Origin: Flavobacteriaceae bacterium UBA5544
Lineage (GTDB): Bacteria > Bacteroidota > Bacteroidia > Flavobacteriales > Flavobacteriaceae
DNA: 64,000 bases
Direction: 5' to 3'
Assembly: GCA_002426755.1 (NCBI GenBank)
Contig: DINI01000019.1
Coordinates: 93,560 to 157,559, forward strand
Below are positions 53,546-63,667 of this stretch, piece after piece. The notes below the pieces were generated by a model. It was not told the origin of the DNA and searched no databases. It saw only the letters and a program-made list of their open reading frames with translations. How positions within the stretch are numbered: the first letter of the stretch is position 1; every line of letters begins with the position of its first letter. Made by a program: the position numbers and the translations under genes.

Positions 53546-54547
53546 ATGGGAAAGCCAATAAAATATGCTGTTTTTGGTTCTGGAAGTTGGGCAACGGCCA
53601 TCGTGAAAATGCTTTGTGAAAATCTGGATGAAGTGGGTTGGTACATGCGCAGTGTCTATATCAAAGAACATCTTTTAAAGGAGCAGCACAACCCTAGTTA
53701 TTTGAGTTCAGTGGAATTTAAACCTCAACAATTGAAGTTGAGCAACGATATCAATGAAATTGCCGAATATGCTGATGTATTGATATTTGTTATTCCCTCG
53801 GCATTCATCCATTCAGAATTGGAAAAAATAACCGTGGATGTCAAAGATAAAATCATTGTCTCGGCAGTCAAAGGCATCATGCCAGAATCCGGAAAACTGG
53901 TGGGCGAACATTTTCATGATGTGTATAACGTCCCGTTTGAAAACATCGCAGTGATTGCTGGCCCTTGCCATGCGGAAGAAGTCGCATTGGAGCGTTTGTC
54001 TTATTTGACGATTTCTTGTGCCGATGAATCAAAAGCCAAGGAAATTGCCAAAAAACTGTCCAGTGATTACATCAAAACAACCACGAGCGACGATGTGATT
54101 GGTACCGAATACGCCGTTATGCTCAAGAATATTTACGCTATTGCTGCTGGTATTGCACACGGTTTGGGGTATGGTGATAACTTTCAAAGTGTATTGATGA
54201 GTAACGCCATCAGAGAAATGAAGCGCTTCATCAAAAAGATGCACAAGATGAAACGCAACATCAACGATTCAGCTTATCTGGGCGATTTATTGGTAACAGG
54301 ATATTCTGTGTTCTCTCGAAACCGAATGTTCGGAAACATGATTGGAAAAGGCTACACCGTAAAATCAGCCCAAATGGAAATGAGCATGGTGGCAGAAGGC
54401 TATTACGCTACCAAAAGTGCCTTCAAACTGAACGAGAAAAACAAGAAGAAAACCAAACTGCCCATCATCAATGCCGTTTATGATATTTTATACGAAGGCA
54501 AAGACCCAAAAAGCACCTTTAAGAAATTGACGGAGAAGTTGAATTGA
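53546..54547 (+). CDS. gpsA: Glycerol-3-phosphate dehydrogenase [NAD(P)+]
   Basis: A 333-aa enzyme that reduces dihydroxyacetone phosphate to sn-glycerol 3-phosphate for phospholipid synthesis. The dinucleotide motif is FGSGSWATAIVKML. IAGPCHAEEVALERLSYLTI, EYAVMLKNIYAIAAGIAHG (catalytic Lys) and GDLLVTGYSVFSRNRMFG are characteristic. The length is normal. A tandem repeat array begins 33 nt past the stop codon. Confidence 0.95.
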   Translation: MGKPIKYAVFGSGSWATAIVKMLCENLDEVGWYMRSVYIKEHLLKEQHNPSYLSSVEFKPQQLKLSNDINEIAEYADVLIFVIPSAFIHSELEKITVDVKDKIIVSAVKGIMPESGKLVGEHFHDVYNVPFENIAVIAGPCHAEEVALERLSYLTISCADESKAKEIAKKLSSDYIKTTTSDDVIGTEYAVMLKNIYAIAAGIAHGLGYGDNFQSVLMSNAIREMKRFIKKMHKMKRNINDSAYLGDLLVTGYSVFSRNRMFGNMIGKGYTVKSAQMEMSMVAEGYYATKSAFKLNEKNKKKTKLPIINAVYDILYEGKDPKSTFKKLTEKLN

Positions 54548-54579
54548 TGCATTCCTGCGCAGATAGGAATCGACCAAAT

Positions 54580-54810
54580 TTTACGCAGAGACGTTCTACT
54601 TTATTGCAAAGCTGTTCTGCCTTTACCCACAGCCGTTCCAAAGTTTCGCACTCGTGTTCTCCTTTTACGCATAGCCGTTCCAGAGTTCCGCACTCGCGTT
54701 CTACTTTTACGCACATCCGTTCCAAAGTTCCGCACTCGCGTTCTCCCTTTACGCAGAGCCGTTCCATCTTTACGCAGAGGCGTTCCATCTTTACGCAGAG
54801 CTGTTCCACC
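54580..54810. repeat. Tandem array of eleven 21-bp units
   Basis: Exactly eleven consecutive 21-nt units, for example TTTACGCAGAGCCGTTCCAT plus C. Units 3-8 alternate between two types (TTTACGC... and GTTCCGCACTCG...), a 42-bp higher-order period; the last three units are nearly identical. Because 21 is a multiple of 3, both strands stay open. The minus strand (54519-54809) would give heptads such as MERLCVK and GERECGT; the plus strand gives THSRS-type heptads. I do not assign a gene. The remaining gap 54811-54944 shows nothing. Confidence 0.88.
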
Positions 54811-54944
54811 TCACTTTAAAACATTCAAAATTAAATTCCTGAAAAATCAAGTTGTCTTTTACTACCATATTAGTTTCTCCGAAGTCAAACTTGGTCTATA
54901 CGTAACTTACAACTGTTAGGATGTTGCCCCATTCAAGCAGGGTA

Positions 54945-55340
54945 TTACTTCACCAAAACCCCTTTAACATCCATCAAAGGAATGGTCTGCAACGCTCGTT
55001 CATTAATCGTGTTTTTCCTAAACAGATAGGTTTTTTCAAACATTTGATTACCCTCAAAAAAAGTGACTTTAAATTCATTGTTAAGGGCAAACAATTCTTC
55101 TTGCATCAACTCAATTTTGGCATAACTTTTCTTCGGAAGGACATCGAGTTTTTTACGAAAGATTGACGTCATCTTTTTATCAGAATAACCACTGGTCACA
55201 ATCAGCACGACTTCCAAATCCACATCTTTGTCGTTGATGATATAAGCATTCCAATCTTGCGTCTTATAAATGTCATTGTACTCATGCACGACGGCTACAT
55301 ACACACCTTCAACCTTCGGAATTTGGATATCTTTCTTCAT
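54945..55340 (-). CDS. Conserved hypothetical cytoplasmic protein
   Basis: A 131-aa protein without signal peptide or membrane segment. Not recognised by a named domain. It looks alpha/beta, with alternating strands (VEGVYVAVVHEYND, DVDLEVVLIVTSGYSD, EFKVTFFEGNQMFEKTYLF) and ends MDVKGVLVK. I believe similar small proteins occur in other Flavobacteriaceae but cannot name a function. It is divergent from the S9 peptidase gene, with 75 nt between starts. Confidence 0.75.
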   Translation of the reverse strand: MKKDIQIPKVEGVYVAVVHEYNDIYKTQDWNAYIINDKDVDLEVVLIVTSGYSDKKMTSIFRKKLDVLPKKSYAKIELMQEELFALNNEFKVTFFEGNQMFEKTYLFRKNTINERALQTIPLMDVKGVLVK

Positions 55341-55415
55341 CTTATTTTTTGCTTCTCTAGAAAAACTTTATTTTAGACAAAAATAAATTCTTTTGACCAA
55401 GTAGCAATCATACCC

Positions 55416-57773
55416 ATGAAACAACTTACATTAATCCTGCTTTTAGCGGTTTCTCTCGGTTTCTCACAAACGGAAAATCAATCATCGCTTACCATTGACC
55501 AAATCATGCAAGGTGAAGACTTTGTGGGTTATCTTCCCGAAAACATTCGATGGTCTGACGATAGCAAAGCCATTTATTTCAGTTGGAATCCCGATAAGGA
55601 CACGATTCGTTCCACGTATGAAGTGAACATCAACACCAAAACTATAAAAAAGCGCTCTTTTGAAGATTTAAAAACCACTTCAAGTTCAGGCGATGACTCA
55701 AAGGATTTGAAATGGAAAGTGTACGAAAAAGAAGGTGATTTGTTTTTAATGAACACGTCTACATTCACATCAAAACGCATTACAAATACCTTGGACAGAG
55801 AATCGAATCCGCAGTTTTCTGGTGACCAAAAATATATTATCTACCAAAAAGACAACAATCTGTTTCAATGGAGTATTGCAGATGGAACCACTGCACAATT
55901 GACGGATTTCAAAACCGGAAAAGAAAAACCAGACTCCAAACCAAACGAACAAGACCAATGGTTGGAAGACGATGCGCTCAAATATTCCAACATACTTGGT
56001 AAACGCAAAAATGAGACAGAGGCCCAAAAATACCGTCGTGAACAAGCCCGTTTTGAACGCCCAGAAACAATCTATACAGGTGATAAAAAAATAGCAAGTT
56101 TAAAAATTTCACCCGATTTAAAATACGTGGTCTATCGTTTATACACAGCTCCAAATGATAAAAACACCAACGTGCCAAATTACGTCACCGAAAGCGGCTA
56201 CACCACCGATTTGAATGCGCGACCAAAAGTGGGAAGCGAACAATACACCTACGAAGCTTGGATTTTTAACCTAACCACAGGGAATACATACCAAATAAAA
56301 ACCGATAACATTGAAGGCATAAAGGACAAACCAAAATTCCTAAAAGAGTACGCTGAAAACCCTTCTGAATACAAAGATGAATACGAAACTCCGAGAGAGG
56401 TTGAAATTAGCAATCTTATCTTTTCTGATGATGGAAAAGCAGTTGTAAACATTACCTCATCCGATAACAAAGACCGTTGGATAATGACTGTAAATCTATC
56501 TGATGGAAGTTTGAAATTGATAGACCGTCAGCATGATGATGCTTGGATTGGCGGACCTGGTATTGGATGGTTTTCAAATGGTGCAATAGGTTGGATAAAT
56601 AATGAGACCATTTGGTTTCAATCCGAAAAAACAGGGTATTCCCATTTGTATACTGCAAACGTTAATTCAGGTAAAATCAAAGCTTTAACAGAAGGAAAAT
56701 TTGAAATTTTGGAGGTCAATCTTTCAAAAGATAAAAAAACCTTTTACATCATTAGCAATAAAGTAAGTCCACACGAGCAACACTTTTATCATCTACCTAC
56801 AACTGGTGGAAAAATGACTCAAATTACCTCTAAAAAAGGCGGTCATGAGGTGACAATATCTCCTGATGAAAAACTGTTGGCCATTCGATATTCCTACACC
56901 AACAAACCTTGGGAACTGTATATGATGCCGAATAAAGCTGGTGCAGAAATGACGCAATTGACAAACTCCACTACAAAGGATTTTGAATCCTACAATTGGG
57001 TAGATTCTGAAATCATAAACTTTACGGCTAGAGATGGCGCCAGTGTGCCTGCAACGCTTTACAAACCTTCAGCAGAAAAAAACAATGGAGCCGCAGTCAT
57101 TTTTGTGCATGGTGCCGGTTATTTACAGAATGTGCATTATTGGTGGCCAACTTACTTTAGGGAATATATGTTCCATAATATTTTGGTGGATAATGGCTAT
57201 ACCGTTTTGGCTATCGATTATAGAGCAAGTTCTGGCTATGGTCGCGATTGGCGAACAGGTATCTACAGACACATGGGTGGTAAAGACTTGGACGACCAAG
57301 TGGATGGCGCCAAATACTTGGTTGAACAACAAGGAATTGATAAAAATCGCTTGGGAATCTATGGAGGTTCTTATGGTGGATTCATCACGTTAATGGCCTT
57401 GTTCAATTCTCCTGACACCTTTAAAAGTGGTGCCGCCTTACGCTCCGTGACCGATTGGGCACATTACAATCATGGTTATACAGCCAATATCTTGAATACA
57501 CCTGTTGATGACCCAAAAGCGTATGAACAAAGTTCTCCAATCTATTTTGCAGAAGGATTAAAGGGCAATCTTTTGATGCTTCATGGCATGATTGATACAA
57601 ACGTTCATTTTCAAGATGTCGTGCGTTTATCACAACGTTTGATTGAACTGAAAAAGGAAAATTGGGAATTGGCCGTATTTCCAGTGGAAGACCATGGTTT
57701 TGTAGAAAGCTCCAGTTGGTCTGATGAATACCGACGTATTTTTAAATTGTTTCAGGAAACGTTGAGGAAGTAA
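55416..57773 (+). CDS. S9 family serine peptidase (dipeptidyl peptidase IV/prolyl oligopeptidase type)
   Basis: A 785-aa exported peptidase. Signal peptide LTLILLLAVSLGFSQ is followed by a DPPIV-type beta-propeller (about 40-500; DRESNPQFSGDQKYIIYQKD, GGHEVTISPDEKLLAIRYS) and a C-terminal alpha/beta hydrolase. The triad is Ser652 in GGSYGG, Asp727 in GMIDTNVH and His760 in VEDHGF. VLAIDYRASSGYGRDWR is typical of the family. It probably trims peptides in the periplasm for amino acid uptake. A small secreted protein gene follows 14 nt downstream. Confidence 0.93.
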   Translation: MKQLTLILLLAVSLGFSQTENQSSLTIDQIMQGEDFVGYLPENIRWSDDSKAIYFSWNPDKDTIRSTYEVNINTKTIKKRSFEDLKTTSSSGDDSKDLKWKVYEKEGDLFLMNTSTFTSKRITNTLDRESNPQFSGDQKYIIYQKDNNLFQWSIADGTTAQLTDFKTGKEKPDSKPNEQDQWLEDDALKYSNILGKRKNETEAQKYRREQARFERPETIYTGDKKIASLKISPDLKYVVYRLYTAPNDKNTNVPNYVTESGYTTDLNARPKVGSEQYTYEAWIFNLTTGNTYQIKTDNIEGIKDKPKFLKEYAENPSEYKDEYETPREVEISNLIFSDDGKAVVNITSSDNKDRWIMTVNLSDGSLKLIDRQHDDAWIGGPGIGWFSNGAIGWINNETIWFQSEKTGYSHLYTANVNSGKIKALTEGKFEILEVNLSKDKKTFYIISNKVSPHEQHFYHLPTTGGKMTQITSKKGGHEVTISPDEKLLAIRYSYTNKPWELYMMPNKAGAEMTQLTNSTTKDFESYNWVDSEIINFTARDGASVPATLYKPSAEKNNGAAVIFVHGAGYLQNVHYWWPTYFREYMFHNILVDNGYTVLAIDYRASSGYGRDWRTGIYRHMGGKDLDDQVDGAKYLVEQQGIDKNRLGIYGGSYGGFITLMALFNSPDTFKSGAALRSVTDWAHYNHGYTANILNTPVDDPKAYEQSSPIYFAEGLKGNLLMLHGMIDTNVHFQDVVRLSQRLIELKKENWELAVFPVEDHGFVESSSWSDEYRRIFKLFQETLRK

Positions 57774-57787
57774 TATAGTTATGTAAA

Positions 57788-58468
57788 ATGGTCAATCCTC
57801 TTAAAATTCTTACTTTATTTTTTGTTTTAATCACCACTTTTTGTGTTGCCCAAAAAAAATATGCATTTGATTATTTGACTGAATATGAAATGTCTTTTAA
57901 AAAAGATTCTACTATTGAAAAAATATTTTATTTAAACAATTCAAAAGATAATAGTTATATAGCTCGTGTGTCAGAAATTGACAGTCTGAATTATCGAATA
58001 ATATTTCGGGACCACAAAACATTTACTTCGTCAAATGTTATAATATTAAAATCTGACTTTTTTAAAGCTGAATTTTTCAATATCGATTGTAAAGATGTAT
58101 TTAATTCAGAAACCATATACAAAGGGAAAGAACAAAAATATAACTTTTTCAAAATTAATGATACTCTGGTAAACAATCAGAACTATTCTGTATATCAATT
58201 AAAAAGGAATATGAATTCCCGTAAAACTAAAAGAACAAAAATTGGGTCAAACATCTATCTCATGTACACAACAAATAGTGATTTTTTACCCATGTTTTTC
58301 TATCCACCTGCCTATAAAATATGGGAGAATCAAAATAGCATAATACCAAATGGTGTTTATTTCAAAAAATTATTTGTCAACTATTTAAATAAAATAGAAG
58401 AAGAAGAAAGTTTCGTTGACCAGATTAAAATAGACAAAAAAATTATCATAACAGGAAACTGTAATTAA
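57788..58468 (+). CDS. Hypothetical secreted protein
   Basis: A 226-aa protein with a signal peptide (ILTLFFVLITTFCVAQ) and a beta-rich, Lys- and Tyr-rich body (FDYLTEYEMSFKKDSTIEKI, NQNYSVYQLKRN). No known domain was recognised. Ends of this kind (GLN/YKIW-type short strands) recur in Bacteroidota GLPGLI-like or DUF4412-like proteins, but the match is too weak to use. Its start lies 14 nt after the S9 peptidase stop, so it is probably cotranscribed. The gene is more AT-rich than its neighbour. Confidence 0.7.
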   Translation: MVNPLKILTLFFVLITTFCVAQKKYAFDYLTEYEMSFKKDSTIEKIFYLNNSKDNSYIARVSEIDSLNYRIIFRDHKTFTSSNVIILKSDFFKAEFFNIDCKDVFNSETIYKGKEQKYNFFKINDTLVNNQNYSVYQLKRNMNSRKTKRTKIGSNIYLMYTTNSDFLPMFFYPPAYKIWENQNSIIPNGVYFKKLFVNYLNKIEEEESFVDQIKIDKKIIITGNCN

Positions 58469-58484
58469 GAAACTTGAAATTGTA

Positions 58485-59099
58485 TTATTGTTTAAAATAA
58501 GGATTTGAATAACCTTCAGAAACGATGCCTTTCAAATTGTACACAATCAAATGATTCAAGAGTTCTTGATTACTGTAAATGTCAAAGAGATTGTTGTTCT
58601 TGAAAGCGATTTCCTCAAACCGTTTAAAATACAAATCACAGAATAAATTCAGATTGACTTCGGGTTTAATAATGCCTGCTGACTTTGCTTCTACTAAAAG
58701 ATTGTAGATGGTGGTTTTTGTGAAATTATCCCTAAAGCCGTCAAAAATAGCATTCGCTTTTGGATAATATTTTTTCAACCCGAAGATGAAAGAAGGTTTG
58801 AAGTTTTTTAGATGCTCAAAACCCTTTTTATAAATTAAAATGATGCTGGTAATGGGTTCGTTTTGTGATGCGACAATGGTTTGAATGTCATCTTTAAAAT
58901 TTTCAATTAAAAAGATGACACTTTCAACCACTAAATCTTCTTTACTTTCAAAGTACTTGTAAATCGTTTTTTTGGAAATTCCAAGTTCGTTGGCCAACTC
59001 ATCCATTGTAAAACGCTTGCTGCCAAACTTGGTAAAGTTGGTGACGGAACATTTTAAAACATCTTGTTTACTGGTCACTTCAATTTTTATTATTTCCAA
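58485..59099 (-). CDS. TetR family transcriptional regulator
   Basis: A 204-aa TetR repressor with an N-terminal HTH (RFTMDELANELGISKKTIYK YFESKEDLVVES, residues about 29-60) and a helical ligand-binding part. It is the last gene of the efflux operon (fusion protein, RND pump, outer membrane factor, TetR), so it probably senses a pump substrate and represses the operon. The initiator appears to be TTG 59099, which overlaps the outer membrane factor gene by 10 nt; a later internal start is possible. Confidence 0.9.
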   Translation of the reverse strand: MEIIKIEVTSKQDVLKCSVTNFTKFGSKRFTMDELANELGISKKTIYKYFESKEDLVVESVIFLIENFKDDIQTIVASQNEPITSIILIYKKGFEHLKNFKPSFIFGLKKYYPKANAIFDGFRDNFTKTTIYNLLVEAKSAGIIKPEVNLNLFCDLYFKRFEEIAFKNNNLFDIYSNQELLNHLIVYNLKGIVSEGYSNPYFKQ

Positions 59100-60505
59100 C
59101 CACCACCAAGCGCTTCATACAAATCCACAATAGATAATAATTGCTGCAATTTGCTGTCAATCACATTCAATTCGGCACTTAAGGCGCTTTGTCTTGCGGT
59201 CAATAAATCTAGGTAATTGGCATAACCGTTTTTCAACAATTCCGATGAATTACTTTCGGCATTTCTCAAGGCTTCGACTTCCAATTCTCTGTACTCAAAT
59301 TTTTCAGTCTCTGCGTTATAGGTGTACAAGGCATTCGACACTTCGTTTCCAGCGACCAATAAAGAACGTTTGAATCCCAATAAGGCTTGTTCCTGTTGTG
59401 CATCGGCGACCTCTTTTTGAGTCCGTATTTTACGCTGATTGAATATAGGTTGGGTCAATCCACCCACAATGGTTGCAAACAAGGAGTTGGTGTTGAACAA
59501 TTGGTCAAACTCCAAACTTTGAAAGCCTCCATTGGCAGTCAAGGTCAACGAAGGGTAAAAATTGCTGCGCGCCACATTGGTCAATTCAAAAGCCTGGACC
59601 AAATTATATTCGGCAGCAATGACGTCGGGTCTATTGCGTAACAATAGGGAAGGTACACCCAGTTTAAGTTCGGTGTCCAAATCTTGGTCTTCAAGAACAC
59701 TACGCTCATAATGTTGTGGTGCTTTTGCCAATAGAATACTCAAAGTGTTTTCTGTTCTGAAAATTGCAGCTTCCAAATCAACTTGCAGTGCTCTGGCATT
59801 GTTGTATTGTGCAATATTTTGGTCAACCGCCACCTGTGTCACGTTTCCAGCATCTTTTAATGCCTGAATGGTGTACACACTGCTATCACGCACAGCAATA
59901 CTTTTGTTGGTAATTTCCAATTGCGCATCGAGGGATAACAATTGATAATACGTGGAGGCAATATCTGCAATCAATCGGGTTTTTACCGCTTGATGTGCTG
60001 CGACACTTTGCAAATAATCTGCTTCAAACGCACGTTTATTGCTTCGTATTTTTCCCCAGATATCTGCTTCCCAAGATAAATCGGCAGTCACAGCATATTG
60101 GTCGATGGCACCATTGAAAAAGGAACCAAACTGGCTGTTCTTTGATAACTCTTGATGGGTTAGAGACGCATTCGCTCCTAGCGTTGGTAAATACCCAGCT
60201 TTCCCTTGTTTCACATAGGCTTCTGCTGCCAACATTTGTTGGATGGCTATTCGAATATCGATATTGTTTTGAAGTCCTTCTTCAATATAACCTATCAAAT
60301 AAGGGTCGGTGAAAAGCTCCTTCCAAGACACATCTGCCATGGATAAACTATCGGTTGGCAATTGGTCTGTTCTAAACAGGTTTTGGGTTTCTTCCAATTG
60401 TGGACGTTCGTAATCCTTGGCTACAAAACAACTTTGTAATGTAAAAGCGGACACAACCAGAACAAGTCCTATCTGAAGTCTTCTATTTTTTATAATTGAG
60501 TTCAT
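59090..60505 (-). CDS. Efflux outer membrane factor (NodT/OprM family lipoprotein)
   Basis: A 471-aa TolC-like channel. The lipoprotein signal is FTLQSCFVAKDYERP (Cys26). Two OEP repeats follow, with typical pieces SWKELFTDPYLIGYIEEGLQNNIDIRIA, here split as SWKELFTDPYL and NIDIRIAIQQM, ADLSWEADIWGKIRSNKRA, and LLRNRPDVIAAEYNLVQA. It forms the outer membrane exit of the tripartite pump. It starts 4 nt after the RND gene stop and overlaps the TetR gene. Confidence 0.94.
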   Translation of the reverse strand: MNSIIKNRRLQIGLVLVVSAFTLQSCFVAKDYERPQLEETQNLFRTDQLPTDSLSMADVSWKELFTDPYLIGYIEEGLQNNIDIRIAIQQMLAAEAYVKQGKAGYLPTLGANASLTHQELSKNSQFGSFFNGAIDQYAVTADLSWEADIWGKIRSNKRAFEADYLQSVAAHQAVKTRLIADIASTYYQLLSLDAQLEITNKSIAVRDSSVYTIQALKDAGNVTQVAVDQNIAQYNNARALQVDLEAAIFRTENTLSILLAKAPQHYERSVLEDQDLDTELKLGVPSLLLRNRPDVIAAEYNLVQAFELTNVARSNFYPSLTLTANGGFQSLEFDQLFNTNSLFATIVGGLTQPIFNQRKIRTQKEVADAQQEQALLGFKRSLLVAGNEVSNALYTYNAETEKFEYRELEVEALRNAESNSSELLKNGYANYLDLLTARQSALSAELNVIDSKLQQLLSIVDLYEALGGGWK

Positions 60506-60509
60506 ATGA

Positions 60510-63500
60510 TTAATCTTCTTGTTGTTGAGTTACAATGGCTGGTTTACTGCTTACTTTTTCTTGCAACCATTGGAAAAGCATAAATAAAATTGGAATCACA
60601 AAAACACCGAGTAAAGTTCCAATCAACATACCTCCTGCGGCACCTGTTCCAATGGAATTGTTTCCTTCGGCTCCAACGCCTTTAGCTAATACCAATGGCA
60701 TCAATCCGAGTATAAAAGCGAAGGAAGTCATCAAAATAGGACGCAAACGTGCTTTGGCACCGTGAATGGCCGCATCTACAATACTTTCACCATTTTTTCG
60801 CCTTTGGAGTGCAAACTCTACAATCAGGATGGCGTTCTTCGCGAGCAATCCAATCAACATAATCAAGGCGATTTGGAAGTAAATGTTATTCTCCAGTCCA
60901 AAAAGCTTGGTGCTGATGTAGGCTCCAAATACGCCAAACGGCAAGGATAATACAACCGCAAACGGTAATAAGTAACTTTCATATTGGGCACTTAACAGGA
61001 AGTACACGAACAAAATACTCAAAATGAAAATAAAGGTGGTTTGATTTCCAGCATTGACCTCTTCACGGGTCAAACCAGAATAAGCCACTGTATAATTACT
61101 CGGTAAATTTTGAACCTCTTCTTCAATCACTCGGATGGCATCACCTGTACTAAAACCAGGATTGGTGGCACCTGTAATAGTGGTAGAGTTGAACAAGTTA
61201 AAACGAGTCACCGATTGCGGACCATACACACGCTTCAGATTCACAAATTGTGTAATGGGTGTCATTTGACCAGATTCAGTTCTAACGTACATACCATTTA
61301 AGTTATCAACATCGGCTCTATCTTCTGGCAATGCTTGGATATAAACCCTAAATTGTTTCCCAAATCGAGAGAAATCGGATGCATAAATTCCTCCTATATA
61401 ACCTTGAAGCGTTGAGAAAATACTGTTGATAGGAACCCCTTTTTCTTTCGCCAATGGCACATTGATTTCCATTTCATATTGCGGATATTTTGTGTTAAAT
61501 GACGATTGTGCATATTGAATTTCTGGATGCTTCATTAAAGCCATTGCAAATTCTTGATTGGCTTTGTCCAAATCCGTAAACTCACCTCCAAATCGGTCCA
61601 ATAAATTCACCTCAAAACCTGCGGAATTACCAAACCCACGGATACTAGGTGGCGAAAAGAAGATGATATTGGCTTCAGGAATCGTAGAAGCAATGCCGAA
61701 TAATTTCCCAATAGTGGCTTGGGAGGATAAGGATTCGTCTTTACGCTCGCTCCAATCGTCCAATTTGACAAATCCAATGGCATAGTTACTACCAGAACCA
61801 CTAATCAAACTTCGACCTTTAATAAATGACACACCTACAACACCAGGCATCCCATCTACTTTAGCGTATAATTTTTTAGTGACAGCATCGGTTCTATCCA
61901 AAGAAGAACCCGCTGGAAGTTCAATGTTGACAAAGACAATTCCTCTATCTTCATTGGGTACAAATCCTGTAGGTGTTGTTTTGGCGGCCCAAAAGATTCC
62001 TACGGCTGCGATGAGTAATAATACAGCAGACACCCATTTTCTCTTGTATAAAAATTGCAGGGATTTGCCATACCTATCTACGGTGGCATTAAATCCACGG
62101 TTAAAAACAATGTAGAATTTTTGCAATGGATTTTTTCCTTTTAACTCGTGGTCATCTTTGTGTTCCTTTAACAATAAAGCACATAATGCAGGGCTTAAGG
62201 TTAAGGCGTTGACGGCGGAAATAAGAATGGCAATAATCAAGGTGACCCCAAATTGCTCATAAAACACACCCGTTGGTCCCGTGATAAAAGTTACTGGAAT
62301 GAATACCGCTGCCATGACCAAGGTAATCGAGATGATGGCGCCTGAAATTTCGTTCATCGCGGTCAAGGTTGCCTTTTTTGGATTCCGTTCCCCTTGGTCC
62401 ATTTTGGCGTGGACCGCTTCCACCACCACAATGGCATCATCCACCACAATTCCAATCGCCAACACCAAGGCGAATAGTGTGAGAAGATTGATGGAATAGC
62501 CGAACACATTCAGGAAAAAGAATGTTCCTATAATCGACACTGGAACCGCAATAGCTGGAATTAAAGTAGAACGGAAATCCTGTAGAAAGATAAACACGAC
62601 CAAAAACACCAAAAGAAAGGCTTCCAATAATGTAGTGACAACCTTATCTATCGAAGCGTTCAAAAATAAGCTGGTATCATAAGGCACAAAAATGTGCAGG
62701 CCTTTCGGTAAATCACTTTCAACCGTTTCTAACGTAGTTTTAATGTTTTCAATGATTTCTTGGGCATTGGAACCTTTGGTTTGGAAAATTCCCATGAAAA
62801 CGGCATGTTTTCCTAAACTTTCCGCGTTCGCTGCATACGATTGAGCGCCTAATTCAATAGTAGCGACATCATTCAAACGTAAAAACTCACCATTTCCTAA
62901 TGCTTTGATGACAATATCACCATATTGTTTTGCTTCCTTAAATCGTCCGCTATACGTCAGAACATACGAAAATGCCTCGCCATTATTTTGACCTAAAGCT
63001 CCAGCTGCGGCTTCTAAATTTTGTTCCTGTAAAACAGCCGAAATATCGGAAGGAATTAAATTGTATGCCGCCAGTTTTTCTGGTTTTAACCAAACACGCA
63101 TGGCATAATCCTGCTGCGAAAAGACACTCACATCACCAACACCTTTCACACGTTGCAAGGCAGGAATCACATTGATTTTTAAATAATTTTGAATAAAAGT
63201 CGCATCGTAATCTTCACTATCGGTGTACATTGACAAGAACATCAAGGCACTTGTCTCCTGTTTTTGCGTGGTAACGCCGGTTTGAATCACCTCTTGCGGC
63301 AATAATGGATTGGCCCTAGCCACACGGTTTTGCACATTCACAGCAGCAATATCCGCATCGATACTTTGGTCAAAATAAACGGTGATATCGGCTGTACCAT
63401 TGTTTGAAGCGGTGGATGTGATGTAAGTCATCCCTTCAACACCATTGATTTGCTCTTCGATAGGTATGATAACACTTTCCAACACAGTTTCAGCATTTGC

Positions 63501-63653
63501 TCCAGGGTAAGAAGCCGCCACCTTGATGGTTGGAGGTGCAATATCTGGGTATTCCTCTATGGGTAAACTGGTGATACTAATCACACCCAGCATTACAATG
63601 ATAATAGAGATAACCGTTGAAAGAACGGGTCTTTCAATAAACGTTTTTAACAT
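60510..63653 (-). CDS. RND efflux transporter, HAE1/AcrB family inner membrane permease
   Basis: A 1047-aa proton-driven drug pump of typical AcrB length. It has the first helix followed by TSLPIEEYPDIAPPTIKVAA, large periplasmic loops and twelve expected transmembrane helices. Helix 4 carries the acidic pair in VLAIGIVVDDAIVVVEAVH, which relays protons, and later ALIMLIGLLAKNAILIVEFA includes the conserved Lys. Substrates are probably lipophilic drugs or detergents, not deducible here. It lies between the fusion protein and outer membrane factor genes in one operon. Confidence 0.96.
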   Translation of the reverse strand: MLKTFIERPVLSTVISIIIVMLGVISITSLPIEEYPDIAPPTIKVAASYPGANAETVLESVIIPIEEQINGVEGMTYITSTASNNGTADITVYFDQSIDADIAAVNVQNRVARANPLLPQEVIQTGVTTQKQETSALMFLSMYTDSEDYDATFIQNYLKINVIPALQRVKGVGDVSVFSQQDYAMRVWLKPEKLAAYNLIPSDISAVLQEQNLEAAAGALGQNNGEAFSYVLTYSGRFKEAKQYGDIVIKALGNGEFLRLNDVATIELGAQSYAANAESLGKHAVFMGIFQTKGSNAQEIIENIKTTLETVESDLPKGLHIFVPYDTSLFLNASIDKVVTTLLEAFLLVFLVVFIFLQDFRSTLIPAIAVPVSIIGTFFFLNVFGYSINLLTLFALVLAIGIVVDDAIVVVEAVHAKMDQGERNPKKATLTAMNEISGAIISITLVMAAVFIPVTFITGPTGVFYEQFGVTLIIAILISAVNALTLSPALCALLLKEHKDDHELKGKNPLQKFYIVFNRGFNATVDRYGKSLQFLYKRKWVSAVLLLIAAVGIFWAAKTTPTGFVPNEDRGIVFVNIELPAGSSLDRTDAVTKKLYAKVDGMPGVVGVSFIKGRSLISGSGSNYAIGFVKLDDWSERKDESLSSQATIGKLFGIASTIPEANIIFFSPPSIRGFGNSAGFEVNLLDRFGGEFTDLDKANQEFAMALMKHPEIQYAQSSFNTKYPQYEMEINVPLAKEKGVPINSIFSTLQGYIGGIYASDFSRFGKQFRVYIQALPEDRADVDNLNGMYVRTESGQMTPITQFVNLKRVYGPQSVTRFNLFNSTTITGATNPGFSTGDAIRVIEEEVQNLPSNYTVAYSGLTREEVNAGNQTTFIFILSILFVYFLLSAQYESYLLPFAVVLSLPFGVFGAYISTKLFGLENNIYFQIALIMLIGLLAKNAILIVEFALQRRKNGESIVDAAIHGAKARLRPILMTSFAFILGLMPLVLAKGVGAEGNNSIGTGAAGGMLIGTLLGVFVIPILFMLFQWLQEKVSSKPAIVTQQQED

Positions 63654-63667
63654 AATTCTTTGGTTTT

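Noticed and set aside
54519..54809. A 96-codon frame on the minus strand through the tandem repeat
   Set aside because: The frame is open because the unit is 21 nt. The only upstream initiator is GTG, the frame runs into the convergent end of gpsA, and the plus strand is equally open. There is not enough evidence to call a gene.
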